NCBI GenBank assembly: GCA_023301725.1
Contig: JALZUD010000055.1
Location: forward strand, 39,255 to 103,254
From: Granulosicoccus sp.
Lineage (GTDB): Bacteria > Pseudomonadota > Gammaproteobacteria > Granulosicoccales > Granulosicoccaceae
Reading direction: 5' to 3'
Length of the DNA: 64,000 bases
The notes under the pieces were generated by a model, which saw only the letters and a list, made by a program, of their open reading frames with translations, made no database searches and was not told where the DNA came from. This document shows, piece after piece, positions 8,711-17,682 of the stretch. The position numbers were made by a program, and so were the translations under genes. The number at the start of each line of letters is the position of its first letter. The stretch's first letter is position 1.

Positions 8711-9400
8711 ATGAAAAACTCGATCAAAAAATCAACGTTACTCTCAGCAGTGGCAGTTACAGTAACTCTTAGTCTGGCACTGGGCGCAAGTGTTGCCAGC
8801 GCTGCAGATCGTCGCATCACAACCACCGAACGCTATCCTGATAGGCAGGTTGCCGCAGAACGCTTCACAGAGTATGCAGATGTTATCGATGTGCAACCAG
8901 TATACGTCAACGCGCGCACACGTCAGCCTCGTCAGGAATGCTGGACAGAAACTCAATCTAAAATCATCGGCTATGAGACACCTCGCTACGATCGTCATCA
9001 AGATTACGGACGTCGCCACTCAGGCTCAGGCTCAGCTGTGGTGGGAGGTCTAGTTGGCGGAGTCATTGGCAATCAGATTGCTCGTGGCAACAGCAGTGGC
9101 ACGCGCGCAGGCGCGACCATCGCAGGAGCACTCATCGGTGGCGCTGTAGCAAATAATTCACGCAGCAACCGAGACAGACGAGTGCAACGCCACTATTCGT
9201 CGCCGCGGCGCGGGGCTCCAATTTATGAGACCTATGAAGTACAAAGGTGTAAAGATGTGCCACTATCGCGAATTGAGCAACGCATCCAACATTACGATGT
9301 GACTTACCGCTATAAAGGTCGTACGTTTAAGACCCGAACGCAACGAGACCCTGGTAGGCAAATTGAGCTACAGGTGTCAGTTGCTCCTGCAAGAAGATAG
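8711..9400 (+). CDS. Glycine-zipper 2TM domain envelope protein
   Basis: A 229-residue exported protein. The signal peptide ends ASVASA (about residue 32) with no lipobox Cys, so it is not a lipoprotein. The mature part has a basic N-terminal region with two short Cys-containing segments (QECWTE and VQRCKDVP) flanking a glycine-zipper hairpin (VVGGLVGGVIGNQIARG and GATIAGALIGGAVANN), as in the SlyB/Rickettsia 17-kDa antigen family. The Cys pair may form a disulfide. Such proteins sit in the outer membrane, and several are controlled by PhoP. A PhoP/PhoQ-like pair follows two genes later, but the link to it is inference. Confidence 0.82.
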   Translation: MKNSIKKSTLLSAVAVTVTLSLALGASVASAADRRITTTERYPDRQVAAERFTEYADVIDVQPVYVNARTRQPRQECWTETQSKIIGYETPRYDRHQDYGRRHSGSGSAVVGGLVGGVIGNQIARGNSSGTRAGATIAGALIGGAVANNSRSNRDRRVQRHYSSPRRGAPIYETYEVQRCKDVPLSRIEQRIQHYDVTYRYKGRTFKTRTQRDPGRQIELQVSVAPARR

Positions 9401-9409
9401 GTAACCCTA

Positions 9410-9682
9410 ATGCCGACACACCAATTAGCTAACAGTCTTAAGACAGTAGCCAGAGCTCTGGGGCTAGTGGTGATATTGGCTTGTGTGGCTACATCAGGCC
9501 CAGCCTATGCAAATGGGGCGAGCAATGAAAAACAGGCAGCTTCGCAAGCGCTAAAGGAAAATGGCGGCTCCGGAGAAGTTCTGGGTGTATCGAAAGAAAA
9601 AAACAGCAGGGGCAAAAGCGTTTTTGCTGTAAAAATAATTGAAAATGGTCGAGTACGCGTTATACGCATCCCACAAAACTGA
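9410..9682 (+). CDS. Small periplasmic PepSY-like protein
   Basis: A 90-residue exported protein with a hydrophobic signal (LGLVVILACVATSGPAYA). The mature part of about 55 residues has a helix (KQAASQALKENG), then strands GEVLGVSKEK and SVFAVKIIENGRVRVIRI, the layout of PepSY domains. The start ATG 9410 lies 9 bases after the glycine-zipper gene and the two-component genes follow 63 bases later. PepSY-like proteins often sit next to OmpR-type systems and may sense or inhibit in the periplasm. The family assignment is from the strand pattern only. Confidence 0.7.
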   Translation: MPTHQLANSLKTVARALGLVVILACVATSGPAYANGASNEKQAASQALKENGGSGEVLGVSKEKNSRGKSVFAVKIIENGRVRVIRIPQN

Positions 9683-9745
9683 TTTATCTGGCAAGGTTTT
9701 TGTGACTGATATGCACAGCATTCGCATTCACACGGCTTTATAGTT

Positions 9746-10432
9746 ATGCGCGCACTTATCGTAGAAGACGAACCCACTTTGCGTGAGCAGCTAGTAGCCG
9801 CCCTGCGTGAACAAGGATTTGCCATCGACCAAGCTGCAGACGGAATAGAGGGGCTATACCTGGCGGAAAACATGCCAATAGACTTCGCCATTATTGACCT
9901 GGGTTTGCCGGGCCGTGATGGCTTGTCACTCATTCAGAACCTGCGCAAAAAGAACCACAACTATCCGGTTCTGATCCTGACTGCGCGCGACACCTGGCAA
10001 GACAAGGTTGATGGTCTTGAAGCTGGCGCCGACGACTACCTCACAAAACCCTTTCACATGGAAGAGCTACTCGCACGTACCCGCGCCCTGCTTCGGCGAA
10101 CAGGCGGGTGGAGCGAATCGTTACTGAAATTCAACAGATTAACTATTGATACCAGAGCACAGCAGGTAAAAGTTGACGACCTACAGATTGAACTAACGGC
10201 ATACGAATATCGTGTGCTTGCCTATCTAGCCACTCATGGTGGTGAAGTGATCAGTAAAGCCACATTGCTCGACCATCTGTACGATGAAGACACCGACCGT
10301 GATCCGAACATTCTGGAAGTGTTCATCCGCAGACTACGCCAAAAACTGGACAAGGATAAATCCTTAAACCCGATTGAGACACTGCGAGGTCGTGGTTACC
10401 GACTGGCGCTTGAGCGAAGTAGTAGTGAGTAG
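9746..10432 (+). CDS. phoP: OmpR-family response regulator, PhoP-like
   Basis: A 228-residue DNA-binding response regulator. The receiver starts MRALIVEDEP with acidic residues E7, D8 and E9, the phospho-accepting Asp 51 in AIIDLGLPG, and the conserved Lys in YLTKPF (about residue 101). A winged-helix output domain follows (ELTAYEYRVLAYLATHGGEVIS to ETLRGRGYRL). The closest match I recognise is the Pseudomonas/Xanthomonas PhoP group, which responds to low Mg2+ or cationic peptides. It is paired with the histidine kinase 42 bases downstream. All receiver residues are intact. PhoP versus another OmpR subgroup is not certain. Confidence 0.82.
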   Translation: MRALIVEDEPTLREQLVAALREQGFAIDQAADGIEGLYLAENMPIDFAIIDLGLPGRDGLSLIQNLRKKNHNYPVLILTARDTWQDKVDGLEAGADDYLTKPFHMEELLARTRALLRRTGGWSESLLKFNRLTIDTRAQQVKVDDLQIELTAYEYRVLAYLATHGGEVISKATLLDHLYDEDTDRDPNILEVFIRRLRQKLDKDKSLNPIETLRGRGYRLALERSSSE

Positions 10433-10474
10433 CCCTGAACTGTTTGAAACACGCTTGAGAAATAATCAAAGCTG

Positions 10475-11809
10475 ATGCAGTCAATTACTTCACGACTGAT
10501 CATTGGCACTAGTGTCTTCATTGCCATCTTCATCGTACTACTGGCGCTGTCTATTTCCTGGTCGGTTCGCGAGCGCGCAACAATGGCACGCTTTGACGCC
10601 CTAAAAGGTGTGGTTTACGGCATTCTTGGTGCAACAGACATCGATGAAAATGCAAATGTATCAGTAACCGCGGCAATCTTGCCCGATGAAAATCTCAACA
10701 GTTTCAATTCGAACCTCTACGCCGAGATCATTAGCAACGATCGCTCAACATTGTGGCAGAGCAATTCAACTATAGAGGCGCTGCCAGAAACGAGTATTCG
10801 CCCGATCAACGACTGGATGTTCGAAAAAGTTGCAGGCCTTGGCGGCACAGAACTACTCCGTGTTCAGTACGTGATTGCCTGGGAGCTGCGAAATGGTGAG
10901 GAACTTCCGTTCATCATCCATGTGGCAGAAGATGTCGAAGACTTGAGCAGCCAGCTTGCACGTTTTGACCGAGTACTCTGGCTCTCACTGCTGGCAGCGG
11001 CACCAATACTACCCTTCGTACAATTTCTCATGCTACGCATATCACTGCGACCACTACGTGCTATCAGTCAGGAAATAGATGAAATTGAAAAAGGCAGTAG
11101 AGACGCGCTGAGCAATGAGGTACCTACAGAATTAAGACCACTGACTGGTGGGCTCAATGCATTGTTAGCCACCGAACGAACGCGCCGTGAGCAATACCGC
11201 AACCTGCTTGGTGATCTGAGCCATAATCTGAAAACACCTCTTTCAGTGTTACATAACATCGGCGAAAAAGACGCACAATCAGGTGATAGCATTCTGCAAC
11301 AAACACAACTGATGCAAAGCTCGCTGGAGCGATATGCAAAACGAGCCACCATTAGAAGTTCGCGCTACTTGTCTCCCTCAATTCAAGTGCGTCCGGTTGT
11401 CAATCGCCTCACCCAGTCTCTAAACAAACTCTACGATACAAACACTGTTAACTTCACAGTAAAGCTTAGCGATGAATTCTCAGCGCGTATTGATGAAGCC
11501 GACTTACTGGAAGTGCTCGGTAACCTACTAGAGAATGCGTGTAAATACGGAGCCTCCCAAGTAGACATTACACTAACGCCCTCTGGCGATACTCTGAGTA
11601 TTGAGGACAACGGTCCAGGTTGGCCAGATGGCGATCTGGATCAATTCTTACAACGTGGTGTAAGAGCCGATACCCAAACGCTAGGTCAAGGCATCGGTCT
11701 GGCCGCAGCTAATCAGATAATGCACGCTTATGGTGGAACTCTGAAACTGTTTCGAGTGGCGACAGGTGGCGCCAGAGTACAGCTGCACTTTGCTCAGGGC
11801 ACAAGCTAG
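10475..11809 (+). CDS. phoQ: Sensor histidine kinase, PhoQ-like
   Basis: A 444-residue inner-membrane kinase, probably the partner of the preceding regulator. TM1 is at about residues 8-30 and a periplasmic sensor of about 130 residues follows. TM2 (WLSLLAAAPILPFVQFLML) leads into a linker and the H-box LSHNLKTP, with its His near residue 250. The ATPase domain has an N-box LGNLLENACKYG, a G1 box SIEDNGPGW and a G2 box GQGIGLAAA. The sensor has only scattered acidic residues, not the dense acidic patch of enteric PhoQ, so the signal may differ. A perfect hairpin terminator starts 9 bases past the stop. Confidence 0.82.
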   Translation: MQSITSRLIIGTSVFIAIFIVLLALSISWSVRERATMARFDALKGVVYGILGATDIDENANVSVTAAILPDENLNSFNSNLYAEIISNDRSTLWQSNSTIEALPETSIRPINDWMFEKVAGLGGTELLRVQYVIAWELRNGEELPFIIHVAEDVEDLSSQLARFDRVLWLSLLAAAPILPFVQFLMLRISLRPLRAISQEIDEIEKGSRDALSNEVPTELRPLTGGLNALLATERTRREQYRNLLGDLSHNLKTPLSVLHNIGEKDAQSGDSILQQTQLMQSSLERYAKRATIRSSRYLSPSIQVRPVVNRLTQSLNKLYDTNTVNFTVKLSDEFSARIDEADLLEVLGNLLENACKYGASQVDITLTPSGDTLSIEDNGPGWPDGDLDQFLQRGVRADTQTLGQGIGLAAANQIMHAYGGTLKLFRVATGGARVQLHFAQGTS

Positions 11810-11817
11810 TGTACGGC

Positions 11818-11849
11818 GACCTTCAAAGCGTTTGAACGCTTTGAAGGTC
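11818..11849. terminator. Bidirectional intrinsic terminator between the kinase and the methyltransferase
   Basis: GACCTTCAAAGCGTT and AACGCTTTGAAGGTC are perfect 15-bp complementary arms around a 2-nt centre. The hairpin lies between two convergent genes (stops at 11809 and 11871). The U-run is poor in both directions, but stem strength and position support termination. Confidence 0.7.
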
Positions 11850-11870
11850 AAAGTAAACTAGAACCGCGCA

Positions 11871-12713
11871 TCACGGGTAGGCAATGATATAACCCAGCCA
11901 ACAAGCGTAGTCTTCGGCCTGATCAGTGGCCACGTATTCATCCAGAGCCTCATCGGTCTTTGGATCAAATTTTTGTCTATACACCACACTTTGACTGTAA
12001 CCAGCTTCAGCTAGAATTTCGCGCAACTCACGCGCCCCCCAAACTCGCCATGTATAACTGAATGCTTTCTTTATCTTGGATTTATCAGGAAAATGAAAGT
12101 GTATGTGGCACTTGAGTTCATTGGTAATAGCATTGAACTCCGCCTGGTCCCAGATGTATTTGAAACCATCCACTTTACGTTTTTCCTTTTGTGTCTGGTA
12201 ACACTCTGAGCCACCGAACACATCGAGAAACAACAATCCATCATCATTAAGCGCCGCACGTGTACGCTTAAAGTACTCAAGCATGGTGGCGCGCTCTTGA
12301 AAAAACCAATAGCTGAAATTGTAGGCTTGCAGAATATCAACCTTGTCAGTTTTTACTTTCAACACATCGTCTTCTATAAGCTCGATACGTTGCTTCTGAC
12401 CTTCAGTCAGCTTGGCGATATTGTGCGCCTCACTCCAATCGAGCACCTCTTTATCAAAATCAACAGCGATAGCTGTATTAGACTTGCGTCGGCGCACCCA
12501 TTGGCAGGAAGAGATCGCAGTGCCTGCAAAATCTTCACGCATGCTAGAGGGTTTTTTACCCCGGATTTGCTTAAACGTTTTATCAATAAAGTCCAGTTCA
12601 AAATCCGGGTTCTGAACAGAGGCCTGGTACAGGAGATGTCTATCTGCTGTGTCAGCCATAGTTGGTGCTGTATCAACCATGCCTGGCTTGCTTTTTTTCT
12701 TCGCGGAGCCCAT
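11871..12713 (-). CDS. Class I SAM-dependent methyltransferase, substrate unknown
   Basis: A 280-residue cytoplasmic protein with a Rossmann-type methyltransferase core. The motif I region reads REDFAGTA with AIAVDFDKEVLDW as the acidic-loop strand, VDILQAYNFSYWF is the motif IV strand, and LNDDGLLFLDVFGG is the post-II/III strand. A lysine-rich N-terminus precedes it. The C-terminal half carries aromatic-rich segments (IHFHFPDKS, FSYTWRVWGARELREIL) typical of small-molecule methyltransferases. The substrate is not recognised. It is transcribed convergently with the kinase gene and lies 82 bases downstream of the ABC permease gene. Confidence 0.78.
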   Translation of the reverse strand: MGSAKKKSKPGMVDTAPTMADTADRHLLYQASVQNPDFELDFIDKTFKQIRGKKPSSMREDFAGTAISSCQWVRRRKSNTAIAVDFDKEVLDWSEAHNIAKLTEGQKQRIELIEDDVLKVKTDKVDILQAYNFSYWFFQERATMLEYFKRTRAALNDDGLLFLDVFGGSECYQTQKEKRKVDGFKYIWDQAEFNAITNELKCHIHFHFPDKSKIKKAFSYTWRVWGARELREILAEAGYSQSVVYRQKFDPKTDEALDEYVATDQAEDYACWLGYIIAYP

Positions 12714-12795
12714 ACGCTCAAACCCGTTATGTGTGACTGAAGTTGGGACGCAAGTCTACACGCTGCAGTGCACTTACGTACTTTTAGGTTTTGAT

Positions 12796-13665
12796 TTAGC
12801 TTTTTATGCCCACCCCTTTGTTCAGCAGCCACATAGCCAAGCTGCCCAAGATACCTATAAACAGCAGTATGACCAAAAAACTTGTCCAGATCGGAATATC
12901 GCTGGTGCCCAGTATGCCGTACCGAAATCCATTAACCATATACAGCACGGGATTGAACATAGAAGCCGTTTGCCAAAAAGACGGCAATAACCCTATGGAG
13001 TAGAACACGCCACCAAGATACGTCAATGGCGTCAATATGAAATTTGGCACTATCGAGATGTCATCGAAAGACTTGGCGAACACAGCATTGATCAGACCTC
13101 CCAGCGAGAACATCATCGACGTGAGTACAGCTACGGCAATTGTGATTAACGGATGAACAGGATTGATGTCTGAGAACAACAGTGAAACAGCACCTACCAA
13201 AGAGCCAACCAGTAATCCTCGCGCCATGCCACCCACTACATAGCCCACAAGAATGGTCAAGTTACTCACAGGTGACACCAACAGCTCTTCGATGTAGTTC
13301 TGCATTTTTGAACTGAAAAAAGAACTCACTACATTGGCATATGAATTAATAATCACAGACATCATGATGATGCCTGGCACAATGAAATCGATGTACCGAA
13401 AGCCACCCATATCACTGATGCGCGAACCAATAAGGCTGCCAAAAATGAGCATGTACAGCACCGCATTGATGGAAGGCGGAACGATAGTCTGAACCCAGAT
13501 TCGTGTAAATCGTCGAATCTCCTTACGAACTATCGTCTGTAAAGCAATACGATTTATTGCACCAAGATTTAACGGCTCACGCGTGTTATCACTTGCACTA
13601 GAAGCAAAATTCGTGTCTATGTGGGTCTCTGGCAGCGTCTCTTGTGCGTTGTTTTCAGTACTCAT
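12796..13665 (-). CDS. yadH: ABC-2 type transporter permease (YadH-like)
   Basis: A 289-residue inner-membrane permease with about six helices, including the ABC-2 signature segment (LSVLYMLIFGSLIG-like near residue 70 and GVFYSIGLLPSFWQTASMFNPVLYMVNGFRYGILG in the C-terminal third; quoted in part). A hydrophilic N-terminus of about 45 residues precedes the first helix. It closely resembles E. coli YadH, partner of YadG, whose substrate is unknown. Its start overlaps the stop of the ATPase gene by 4 bases (ATGA), so the two are translationally coupled and form one exporter. Confidence 0.87.
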   Translation of the reverse strand: MSTENNAQETLPETHIDTNFASSASDNTREPLNLGAINRIALQTIVRKEIRRFTRIWVQTIVPPSINAVLYMLIFGSLIGSRISDMGGFRYIDFIVPGIIMMSVIINSYANVVSSFFSSKMQNYIEELLVSPVSNLTILVGYVVGGMARGLLVGSLVGAVSLLFSDINPVHPLITIAVAVLTSMMFSLGGLINAVFAKSFDDISIVPNFILTPLTYLGGVFYSIGLLPSFWQTASMFNPVLYMVNGFRYGILGTSDIPIWTSFLVILLFIGILGSLAMWLLNKGVGIKS

Positions 13666-14591
13666 GAGGCTGGCGAATCCTTTTGGCTAACAAGACGCAT
13701 GAAAAATTCTTCCAGACGATTGCTCTTGTTGCGCAAGCTGGTAACTTCAATACCCTGCTCCGTTAATTGTTTAAACAGCTCGTTCACTGTTTCACCTTTT
13801 GGCACGTCAACCTCCAACCGCTGAGCATCCCGCACTCGAATAGTAAATGGTGGGAGTTCTGGTGCTTGTTCTTGATGCCCGCGGGTATCTAGCACGAAGG
13901 TCTCCAGCATAGATCGGCTGAGCAGTTGGGCAACCGCACCCTGCTCAACTATTTCGCCATGATCAATGATGGCAACGTTACGACACAAAGCTTCCGCCTC
14001 TTCCAGATAGTGTGTTGTAAGAATAATAGTGGTGCCATGTTGCTCATTGAGTTCTGTCAGAAACTGCCACATTGAGCGTCTAATTTCCAGATCTACACCA
14101 GCTGTGGGCTCATCGAGTATGAGTAATCTGGGTTCATGCATTAATGCGCGCGCAATCATCAAACGACGTTTCATACCGCCCGAAAGTTCACGTGCTGGAG
14201 ATTTGCATTTTTGCCACAGGTCAAGCTTCTTCAGATAATACTCAGCGCGCCGCAACGCCTCCGGCCGAGGAATTCCGTTGTAACCTGCAACATTGAGCAC
14301 GGTAGGTAGAACCGGTTCGAACACATTGAAGTTAAATTCTTGCGGCACCAGACCAATGCTGGCTTTCGCTGCCTCTTTTTGCAGGTCGATGTCGTAGTCA
14401 AACACCTTCACACTACCGGCGCTTTTATTGACCAATGAGCAGATGATTCCGATGGCTGTGGATTTTCCAGCGCCATTGGGACCCAACAACGCGAAGAAAT
14501 CGCCCTCGGGGACTGTTAAATCAATACCTTTGAGTGCCTGCATGTCGGCACCGTAAGTTTTTTTAAGACCGTTTATGGTCAGGGCATTCAT
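13662..14591 (-). CDS. yadG: ABC transporter ATP-binding protein (YadG-like)
   Basis: Cytoplasmic ATPase of the exporter formed with the downstream permease. It has Walker A GPNGAGKST, the Q-loop LVPQEFNF, the signature motif ELSGGMKRR, Walker B RLLILDEPTAGVD and the H-loop LTTHYLEE. A C-terminal extension of about 90 residues follows. The ATG at 14591 gives MNALTINGLKKTYG, the usual family start; an upstream ATG at 14630 in the same frame would add 13 residues without homology. The YadG/YadH type is recognised by similarity. The substrate is unknown, with polysaccharide, lipid or drug as options. Confidence 0.9.
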   Translation of the reverse strand: MNALTINGLKKTYGADMQALKGIDLTVPEGDFFALLGPNGAGKSTAIGIICSLVNKSAGSVKVFDYDIDLQKEAAKASIGLVPQEFNFNVFEPVLPTVLNVAGYNGIPRPEALRRAEYYLKKLDLWQKCKSPARELSGGMKRRLMIARALMHEPRLLILDEPTAGVDLEIRRSMWQFLTELNEQHGTTIILTTHYLEEAEALCRNVAIIDHGEIVEQGAVAQLLSRSMLETFVLDTRGHQEQAPELPPFTIRVRDAQRLEVDVPKGETVNELFKQLTEQGIEVTSLRNKSNRLEEFFMRLVSQKDSPAS

Positions 14592-14692
14592 GAGCACAAC
14601 GTTCACGTCGGGGGCTTTACAGTTTATCAACTATCAAAGCGGCTCACCGCTATTCGCACACCCCAAGCAGTTTATTCGCTCATCAAAGATAA

Positions 14693-15790
14693 CTAGAGCT
14701 CGCTGCCATCACTCTCTGATACCGCCTCTTGGGAAGGATACAACAAGCGGTGAGCTGCTTCATAGCGTCGATAATTTGCCTGAACTTTGCGCACATAGGC
14801 TTGAGTCTCGGCAAATGGGGGGATTCCGTCGTAGCGCCGCACGTTGCCAGGTCCCGCGTTATAAGCGGCCAGAACCAATTCGATGCTGTTAAATTCCTTT
14901 TGTAGAGACGCAAGATAACTTATCCCACCTTTGAGATTTTGTTGCGGATCAAGTGGGTCACTGACTTTGAGCCAGGTAGCAGTATCAGGCATCAGTTGCA
15001 TTAAACCTTGAGCACCAACAACCGATAGCGCTTTGTCGTTAAAGCACGATTCTTCGGCAATGACCGCTTTTATCAGCCGTGCATCAACATCGTAGCGATC
15101 AGCTAAGAGGTAGATCGTCTCCATGTAGCGATCCGCGCGCTTGGCTACTGCCTGTGGTGACAACCCCATACATCGAACGCGGGCAATGGGTTGGCTGCTC
15201 GCTTCGCCGCCTTGTAGATCACGCCAGGTTACCAATGGTGCCCAAGCTCCGGGAGCATCAAAAGGCGAACGCTTTGTTCTCTTGTAAGTTCGGATATCCG
15301 GGAAACCCACCCCCTGAAAGCCGTTAATCGTCGTTTGTCGAAGTCCGTTTTGGGACTCATGTTGCGTCGCTACCTCACGCACACCGTCCATTAAACTTAC
15401 AGGTGTCAGCCAAAGCTGGCTGTCGAGATCAGCCAAGACATTGGATACCATGTCGCTATCAGCGAAACTGGCCAGCCTAAGACGAATCTTGAAATCGTTG
15501 AATACTGTGTTTCCAAGGGCAACGGGGAATAACTCGACGGTGCCTCGGAGCGGCTCAGACAGATTGCTGCCTTGAGCAGAGTCAACGCCAGCTGCCGGAA
15601 GCGCCGTTGAAAGCACCAAAGGTGTGTCAGTTTGCACCCCTGATACAGGACCCTCTTTTTTACCCTCAACGCTTTTGTTTTGCACAGCTTGCGGATTGGA
15701 AAAACCTGTCAGTAACGCTGCGCATGCAACTGACAGCGCTAGGCGGCCAGCCCTAGCAAGCCTATTTGCCAGCTTTATTTGAAGCATCAT
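14693..15790 (-). CDS. Lytic transglycosylase, SLT domain
   Basis: A peptidoglycan-cleaving enzyme of about 365 residues, acting in the periplasm. The start ATG at 15790 (or 15787) gives a signal peptide with a hydrophobic core LALSVACAALLTGF; the longer frame to 15871 overlaps the adenosyltransferase gene. A variable N-terminal region of about 200 residues is followed by an SLT domain. This has the catalytic Glu in LIKAVIAEESCFN, then GAQGLMQLMPDTA, NLKGGISYLASL and VLAAYNAGPGNVRRY, all classical goose-type motifs. The C-terminal segment ETQAYVRKVQANYRRY is also typical. The exact MltC/Slt subclass is not assigned. Confidence 0.88.
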   Translation of the reverse strand: MMLQIKLANRLARAGRLALSVACAALLTGFSNPQAVQNKSVEGKKEGPVSGVQTDTPLVLSTALPAAGVDSAQGSNLSEPLRGTVELFPVALGNTVFNDFKIRLRLASFADSDMVSNVLADLDSQLWLTPVSLMDGVREVATQHESQNGLRQTTINGFQGVGFPDIRTYKRTKRSPFDAPGAWAPLVTWRDLQGGEASSQPIARVRCMGLSPQAVAKRADRYMETIYLLADRYDVDARLIKAVIAEESCFNDKALSVVGAQGLMQLMPDTATWLKVSDPLDPQQNLKGGISYLASLQKEFNSIELVLAAYNAGPGNVRRYDGIPPFAETQAYVRKVQANYRRYEAAHRLLYPSQEAVSESDGSEL

Positions 15791-15828
15791 CGATTCAGCG
15801 GTGCGGTGTTCACAGAAAGGCGATGCCC

Positions 15829-16398
15829 CTATTTGGAGCCTAAATCGACAGGTGCTCTGTCTTTTTGCCAAAGCACTTCACTGCCGCCGTCCGTGCGAGC
15901 TACGACTCTGGCAATGACGAACAACAGATCAGAAAGTCGATTCAGGTACTTCATACTGAACGGTGGAACGTCTTCACTGTGCTGCAATGTTACGACCAAG
16001 CGCTCTGCTCGCCGACATATCGTGCGCGCCACATGGATATTCGCAGCCGCAACGCTACCACCAGGCAATATGAAATCTTTTAGCGCGGGAAGCTCTTCAT
16101 TGAAGTGGTCTAATGTGCTCTCTAGCCAATCGATGTGAGTTTGCTGGATTGCCTGATGGCCAGGTATGCACAACTCCCCACCCAGATCGAACAGATGGTG
16201 TTGAACTTCATGCAAAACAGCTTGGACTTCGCTTGGTACGCCATGAGCCAACACAAGGCCAACAACAGAATTGAGCTCGTCTGTTGTGCCGTAGGCAGCA
16301 ACTCGCGTACTGTCTTTTTCAGTGCGACTTCCGTCGCCTAGCCCAGTGGTGCCGTTGTCACCAGTTCGGGTGTATATCTTGGAAAGACGGTTTCCCAT
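15829..16398 (-). CDS. pduO: Cob(I)alamin adenosyltransferase, PduO type
   Basis: A 189-residue trimeric ATP:corrinoid adenosyltransferase that converts cob(I)alamin to adenosylcobalamin. The N-terminal ATP loop reads SKIYTRTGDNGTTGLGDG, followed by RVAAYGTTDELNS. The C-terminal conserved block CRRAERLVVTL and YLNRLSDLLFVIAR contains the Arg and Asp residues typical of the family. Length and motifs match active enzymes. It is divergent from hinT, and the transglycosylase gene follows 38 bases downstream. No cobalamin synthesis or B12-dependent enzyme gene is visible in the window, so the role is presumably salvage. Confidence 0.92.
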   Translation of the reverse strand: MGNRLSKIYTRTGDNGTTGLGDGSRTEKDSTRVAAYGTTDELNSVVGLVLAHGVPSEVQAVLHEVQHHLFDLGGELCIPGHQAIQQTHIDWLESTLDHFNEELPALKDFILPGGSVAAANIHVARTICRRAERLVVTLQHSEDVPPFSMKYLNRLSDLLFVIARVVARTDGGSEVLWQKDRAPVDLGSK

Positions 16399-16433
16399 TC
16401 GAGGCAGTTCCGAGGTTTAAATCACGTTCACAG

Positions 16434-16439
16434 TATAAT
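16434..16439 (+). promoter_or_regulatory. -10 element TATAAT upstream of the HIT-MoxR operon
   Basis: A consensus TATAAT ends 29 bases before the GTG start of the HIT gene. No good -35 match lies at 17 bases upstream, so this is a tentative promoter. Confidence 0.35.
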
Positions 16440-16468
16440 CGTTTACCCCCCCGGATTGAGGAATACTT

Positions 16469-16840
16469 GTGAGCGATAATAGAGACATTCAAGAAACCAT
16501 TTTTAGCAAAATTATCAGGAAAGAATTGCCATCAGAGATGCTCTATCAGGATGATCTAGTCACGGCCTTCCGCGACATCACTCCCCGATTACCCACCCAT
16601 GTACTGATCGTCCCGAACCGGCATATTCCAACCGTTGACGACATTACCGCTGACGATGAGGCCGCTATGGGTCGGATGCTGACGGTTGCCAGAAAAATTG
16701 CCCGCGATGAAGGTATAGATACCAACGGCTACCGCTTGATCATAAACTGCGGCGAACACGGTCGCCAAGAAGTGCCCCACATTCACATGCACTTGCTAGG
16801 TGGCGGCGATGTTGGCCCCATGCTGGCCAAACGCGATTAG
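16469..16840 (+). CDS. hinT: HIT-family nucleotide-binding hydrolase (HinT-like)
   Basis: A 123-residue cytoplasmic purine nucleoside phosphoramidase. The GTG start at 16469 gives a normal family length. The histidine triad is H104-I-H106-M-H108 in [12 protein letters not shown], preceded by [19 protein letters not shown] and a C-terminal glycine-rich loop. All catalytic residues are present. It is first in a tight operon: the MoxR gene begins 5 bases after its stop. Confidence 0.93.
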   Translation: MSDNRDIQETIFSKIIRKELPSEMLYQDDLVTAFRDITPRLPTHVLIVPNRHIPTVDDITADDEAAMGRMLTVARKIARDEGIDTNGYRLIINCGEHGRQEVPHIHMHLLGGGDVGPMLAKRD

Positions 16841-16845
16841 CCGAT

Positions 16846-17682
16846 ATGTCAAATTACATCACCACCGACGATTTACAGATAGCTATTGATGCCGCACTAA
16901 CGCTTGAGCGACCGCTGCTCATCAAAGGCGAACCCGGGACTGGAAAAACAGAGCTGGCACATGAAGTGTCTCGACGCCTCAAAGCCCCTTTGTACAGCTG
17001 GCATATCAAGTCAACAACCCGAGCACAACAGGGTCTTTATGAATACGATGCTGTGTCACGATTGCGCGATTCGCAACTTGGCGATGACAAGGTCGCCGAC
17101 ATAGCAAACTATATCGTGAAAGGCGTTCTCTGGGAGGCCTTTGAATCAGACGAACGAGCTGTGGTTCTTATCGATGAGATCGACAAAGCAGATATCGAAT
17201 TTCCTAACGATTTGCTGCAAGAGCTGGACAAGATGTCTTTCGATGTTTACGAGACAAAGCAAACCATTAGCGCCAGCAAACGCCCACTTGTCATTATCAC
17301 TAGCAACAATGAAAAAGAATTGCCCGATGCTTTTTTGCGGCGTTGTTTCTTTCACTACATCAGTTTCCCCGATAGAGACACCATGCAACGCATAGTGGAA
17401 TCACACTTTCCGGCTATCAAACAAACCTTATTGAAAGCGGCAATGGATGTGTTCTTTGACTTACGCGAAATACCCGGCTTAAAGAAAAAACCTTCAACCT
17501 CTGAATTGCTGGACTGGTTAAAGCTTCTGATCGCTGACGATCTTCCAGCAGAGGCACTGGGTGCTGATGACATCCGCACCGTACTGCCTCGTATGCATGG
17601 CGCTTTATTAAAAAACGAGCAGGATATCCATCTGTTTGAACGCGTCATTTTCTTGCACAAGCAACAGCAGAACAGGCGCTGA
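16846..17682 (+). CDS. MoxR-family AAA+ ATPase
   Basis: A 278-residue ATPase thought to act as a chaperone that inserts cofactors or remodels complexes together with a VWA partner. It has Walker A GEPGTGKTEL (near residue 28), Walker B VVLIDEIDKAD, sensor 1 LVIITSNNEKELPDAFLRRC including the arginine finger, and a C-terminal lid with STSELLDWLKLL. The helix-2 insert typical of MoxR is present after Walker A. Its stop TGA overlaps the ATG of the VWA gene by one base, indicating coupled translation. The client is unknown. Confidence 0.92.
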   Translation: MSNYITTDDLQIAIDAALTLERPLLIKGEPGTGKTELAHEVSRRLKAPLYSWHIKSTTRAQQGLYEYDAVSRLRDSQLGDDKVADIANYIVKGVLWEAFESDERAVVLIDEIDKADIEFPNDLLQELDKMSFDVYETKQTISASKRPLVIITSNNEKELPDAFLRRCFFHYISFPDRDTMQRIVESHFPAIKQTLLKAAMDVFFDLREIPGLKKKPSTSELLDWLKLLIADDLPAEALGADDIRTVLPRMHGALLKNEQDIHLFERVIFLHKQQQNRR

